From assembly GCF_001704635.1 (NCBI RefSeq), contig NZ_MAXF01000194.1:1-45162 (forward strand): a stretch of 45,162 bases of DNA, in the 5' to 3' direction. Numbering within the stretch: the first letter of the stretch is position 1; each line of letters starts with the position of its first letter. This stretch comes from Streptomyces sparsogenes (lineage in GTDB: Bacteria > Actinomycetota > Actinomycetes > Streptomycetales > Streptomycetaceae). Shown here piece by piece: positions 43,242 through 45,162 of this stretch. Both the position numbers and the translations under genes were made by a program. The notes under the pieces were generated by a model, which saw only the letters and a program-made list of their open reading frames with translations, did no database searches and was not told the DNA's origin.

Positions 43242-43607
43242 CTAGCGCTTTCCGGAACCGCCGTTGCCGTATTTCTCGCTGTTCCCCTGGGCGTCCTTGA
43301 TCCTGTCCTGGACCACCGCGTGGGTCTCCCCGACGCTGCGCAGGCTCTCCAGCACGGCCGACTGCAATCCGGTCAGGAACTTCTCCAGACCGGTGAGAAC
43401 CATGCGGCAGCTCTCATTCTGCTGCCGGTACGGCGGGTCGGACTTGTCGTGGAACTCGTCGTCCTCTCCGTTCCAGCCCTCGACCCCCCGCTCCAAGGAC
43501 TCGAACCGGGTCAACGCCTCCTTCGGCATTCCCGCTACCTGTCCGATCCGCCGGACGCCCCGCTCCAGGCCGTCAGCGTCCACCCAGTAGCTGTTGTATT
43601 CGACCAC
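43242..43607 (-). CDS. WXG100-like (EsxA-superfamily) protein
   Basis: A 121-residue protein from GTG 43607, preceded by AAGGTGAGGG a few bases upstream. Residues 1-40 and 60-105 look like two helices flanking a central turn with W45-N46-G47 (GVEGWNGEDDEF), the WXG hallmark. A short Gly/Ser/Lys tail follows. WXG100 proteins are small helical-hairpin dimers exported by T7SS, often as partners of larger substrates. The gene starts 22 bp after the YbaB-like gene and its TAG is immediately followed by the ATG of the giant gene. Coupled, possibly stoichiometric expression and pairing with the giant's N-terminal helical domain are therefore likely. I see no clear YxxxD/E export motif at its C-terminus. 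The single Cys (67) is unexplained. Confidence 0.8.
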   Translation of the reverse strand: MVEYNSYWVDADGLERGVRRIGQVAGMPKEALTRFESLERGVEGWNGEDDEFHDKSDPPYRQQNESCRMVLTGLEKFLTGLQSAVLESLRSVGETHAVVQDRIKDAQGNSEKYGNGGSGKR

Positions 43608-43629
43608 TGACCCTCACCTTCCCCGCACA

Positions 43630-44076
43630 TCAATCGGTGTCTTCGTCGATCTCGTCGAGCAGCCGGTTCCGGTGGGAACGGCCGGAACCGGCCTGACCGC
43701 CGCCGTCGAGCGCCGATCCGAAGACCCGGTTCCAGTCGAGGTCGATGCCCCGGCGAATCGATCCTTCAGGGCCCGGCTGGGTGAAGGGAGCGAACGTGTC
43801 CATCACCCGGCGGGCCATCTGCGCACGTCCCTGCCGAACGGCCTCCATGATCGAGGAGGCCAGTTGAGGGCCCGTCATGTTCTGATGCTTGTTGTCGAGG
43901 AACTTCAGCCCCGTCAACTCGCCCTGAGCACCGACGGTCGCCTCCACCACGCGATCGCTCGAGCGCACCGTCGCGGAAGCCTGACGGAGCTCCGCCTCCG
44001 CCCGCGCGACAGCGGCCTGAGTGGCCTGGAGCTCGGCCATGGCCTGGGCGATGCGTTCCTGCATCGGTTCGCTCAA
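43630..44076 (-). CDS. YbaB/EbfC-family protein
   Basis: A 148-residue protein from a TTG at 44076, chosen because CAGGAG ends about 6 nt upstream; an ATG four codons in is the alternative. Residues 1-35 form a helix (MQERIAQAMAELQATQAAVA), 40-60 a beta region (DRVVEATVGAQGELTGLKFL), and 68-97 a second helix (MTGPQLASSIMEAVRQGRAQ). This is the helix-strand-helix layout of YbaB/EbfC proteins. The tail (98-148) carries RRGIDLDWNRVFGS, extra relative to the usual length of around 100-110. Members of this family recur beside WXG100 genes in actinobacteria, where a chaperone or adaptor role seems as likely as nucleoid binding. It probably belongs to one operon with the WXG100-like and giant genes. 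Confidence 0.8.
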   Translation of the reverse strand: MSEPMQERIAQAMAELQATQAAVARAEAELRQASATVRSSDRVVEATVGAQGELTGLKFLDNKHQNMTGPQLASSIMEAVRQGRAQMARRVMDTFAPFTQPGPEGSIRRGIDLDWNRVFGSALDGGGQAGSGRSHRNRLLDEIDEDTD

Positions 44077-44148
44077 CGGACACTCCTGCGTAGGGATAGA
44101 TGTTGATCATTGTGCAATGTCGGCCGGCGAAAGGGAACGTCGCGCCCG
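44077..44148. promoter_or_regulatory. 72-bp spacer with small inverted repeat
   Basis: A relatively A+T-rich gap between the Gly/Met-rich gene and the YbaB-like gene. It holds the YbaB ribosome site (plus-strand ctcct at 44083-44087) and CATTGTGCAATG (44108-44119), 5-bp arms around a 2-bp centre, which could be part of an operator. No convincing -35/-10 pair is seen, so read-through from upstream is the default. Confidence 0.3.
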
Positions 44149-45162
44149 TCAGCGTCCGATCACAGCCGGTGAGCCGCCCTCGTCGGTGCCCCAGACGTCC
44201 TCCTCCTCCGGCTCCCAGACCTCGCGCGCGCGGTCGCTGCTCTCGGTCTCCGTCTGTCCGGGCGCGCCGGCACCGCCCATCGGCGGCAGGAACGGATTGC
44301 CGCCGCTGGTGCTGATGGCCTGTCGGTCCTCGTACACGCCGCCCCTGCCGCGCGGGACGGGGGCACTGCGGCGGTTGCTGACCACATCGCCGTTGTCGAT
44401 CACATTGCGGACGCGTTCGGTGGCTCCGCCCTCGCCGCCCTTGCTTCCCATGCCGCCCATGCCGCCCATGCCACCCATGGGCATGCCGCCCATCGGCATA
44501 CCTCCCATGGGGCCGCCCGCCATCGAGCCGGGCATCGGGCCGCTGTTCAGCCGGGAGCCACTACCCGCGTCCGTCCCGCTGCCGGACTGGCCGGGGTTGT
44601 GCAGCGACGGCTCCTGGTACGGCTTGTCGTCGTACAGCTCCTCCTCGTAGGAGTGGCCGCCGTAGTCGTAGGAGGGCGGGTTCAGCGAGTGTCCGCCGCC
44701 CAGGTGGGAGCTGCTTCCGGGGCCGTGGTACTGGTAGTCCGGGCGCGCGTTGTCGGGGTCGTTCAGATAGCCCGTGGTCGTCGTGCCGTCCGGGCCGGTG
44801 ATCGAGGTGGCGCCGGTGTCCGGGTCCACCCGGGAGGTGCTGCCGTCGGGGTACTCGGTGACCACCTGGCCGTGCCGGTCCAGATGGGTGTTGCTGCCGT
44901 CGGGGTTGTGCAGGACATCGTCCGCGTTGAGCGGTCCGGAGTACGAGTGGCCGTCCGGCTTGGTGACGGTCGACATCTGGGTGTGCGGGTCGATCACGGA
45001 CTTGCTGCCGTCCGGGAAGTCCGTGACGAGGCGGCCCTGGGAATCCAGGTGCGACTGGCTGCCGCCGGGGTTGGTCAGCGAGTCGTCGCCGTTGACCGGG
45101 CCGTGGATTTCCGGCGAGAGATGCCTGAAGTCGCCGTTGTTGAGCTGGGTCGGATCGCCGTG
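44149..45162 (-). CDS. C-terminal part of a PDGS-repeat, Gly/Met-rich protein, probably AAWKG family (5' end beyond window)
   Basis: The frame is open from the right edge (45162) to TGA at 44149, 337 codons visible. The apparent start at 44997 is only an internal GTG, because the same frame continues upstream. The visible N-terminal part has at least two 55-residue repeats (codons 44938-45102 and 44773-44937) built around a short strand pattern: NPDGSNTHLDRHGQVVTEYP, then PDGTTTT-type turns. Next come Tyr/Asp-rich and Gly/Ser linkers, a Met/Gly run (GGPMGGMPMGGMPMGGMGGM) and an acidic C-terminus (REVWEPEEEDVWGTDEGG). From memory, Streptomyces proteins labelled AAWKG family sit next to WXG100 and giant 'lonely Cys' genes and have such tails. 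The defining N-terminus is off-window, so the name is tentative. A T7SS substrate or secretion accessory role is inferred. Confidence 0.75.
   Translation of the reverse strand, partial: HGDPTQLNNGDFRHLSPEIHGPVNGDDSLTNPGGSQSHLDSQGRLVTDFPDGSKSVIDPHTQMSTVTKPDGHSYSGPLNADDVLHNPDGSNTHLDRHGQVVTEYPDGSTSRVDPDTGATSITGPDGTTTTGYLNDPDNARPDYQYHGPGSSSHLGGGHSLNPPSYDYGGHSYEEELYDDKPYQEPSLHNPGQSGSGTDAGSGSRLNSGPMPGSMAGGPMGGMPMGGMPMGGMGGMGGMGSKGGEGGATERVRNVIDNGDVVSNRRSAPVPRGRGGVYEDRQAISTSGGNPFLPPMGGAGAPGQTETESSDRAREVWEPEEEDVWGTDEGGSPAVIGR
44773..45102 (-). repeat. Two 55-residue PDGS repeats
   Basis: Two 165-bp in-frame units (44938-45102 and 44773-44937) encode equal-length repeats beginning GPVNGDDSLTNPGGS and GPLNADDVLHNPDGS. 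Both contain a shared SHLD/THLD, VVTEYPDGS/LVTDFPDGS and a PDG turn near the end. A further unit may lie beyond the right edge. The pattern suggests a beta-solenoid or YD-like hairpin array. Confidence 0.8.

Noticed and set aside
42800..42900. Transmembrane anchor or signal peptide at residues 114-136 of the giant
   Set aside because: It is not N-terminal, carries Glu residues within the hydrophobic stretch, and lies in a helical domain typical of T7SS substrates; a buried helix is more likely.
44149..44997. A 282-codon gene starting at GTG 44997
   Set aside because: The same frame is open up to the right edge and continues the 55-residue repeat pattern upstream, so 44997 is an internal codon, not a start.

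Overview
The window is very G+C-rich, uses GTG and TTG as well as ATG starts, and carries gene families typical of Streptomyces type VII secretion (T7SS/ESX-like) accessory loci. It looks like a chromosomal segment of a Streptomyces or close relative. No RNA genes, insertion sequences, CRISPR arrays, origins or core T7SS genes (EccC, EccD, MycP and so on) were seen.

All supported genes lie on the minus strand, so transcription runs from the right edge to the left. In order: (1) the C-terminal part of a large Gly/Met-rich protein with PDGS repeats, probably AAWKG family (44149-45162, 5' end off-window); (2) a YbaB/EbfC-like protein (43630-44076, TTG start); (3) a WXG100-like protein (43242-43607); (4) a single intact reading frame of 39,039 bp encoding a 13,012-residue protein (4203-43241), whose ATG directly follows the WXG stop codon; (5) a T7SS-associated SseB-like acidic protein (3210-4043); (6) after a 348-bp spacer with a possible promoter and a tiny leader ORF, the first 953 codons of a Pro/Ala/Gly-rich protein that runs off the left edge (1-2861).

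The giant protein is the centrepiece. It begins with a WXG100/CpnT-like helical domain, as expected of a T7SS substrate. After a low-complexity linker it has a helical module (A1), five long related modules (M1-M5), a 2,260-residue non-repeated region with possible beta-hairpins and a coiled coil, three OTU-like cysteine-protease domains, a sixth module (M6), a second copy of the helical module (A2) and a seventh module (M7). Each M module has a His-Gly motif followed 46-52 residues later by a Cys in a hydrophobic-strand context. This pairing resembles clan CD (caspase-like) cysteine peptidases. I believe these are the domains called 'lonely Cys' in Streptomyces giant-protein annotation. Most modules also carry an OmpA-like segment.

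By eye the whole protein has only 11 cysteines, and eight sit at these predicted nucleophile positions. Two of the three OTU-like copies have lost their Cys; the third keeps Cys and His. My working model, which is inference, is a secreted or cell-wall-associated, possibly self-processing giant multi-protease protein. It would be delivered with a WXG100 partner and helped by the YbaB-like and SseB-like proteins. No classical C-terminal toxin domain or obvious immunity gene is visible.
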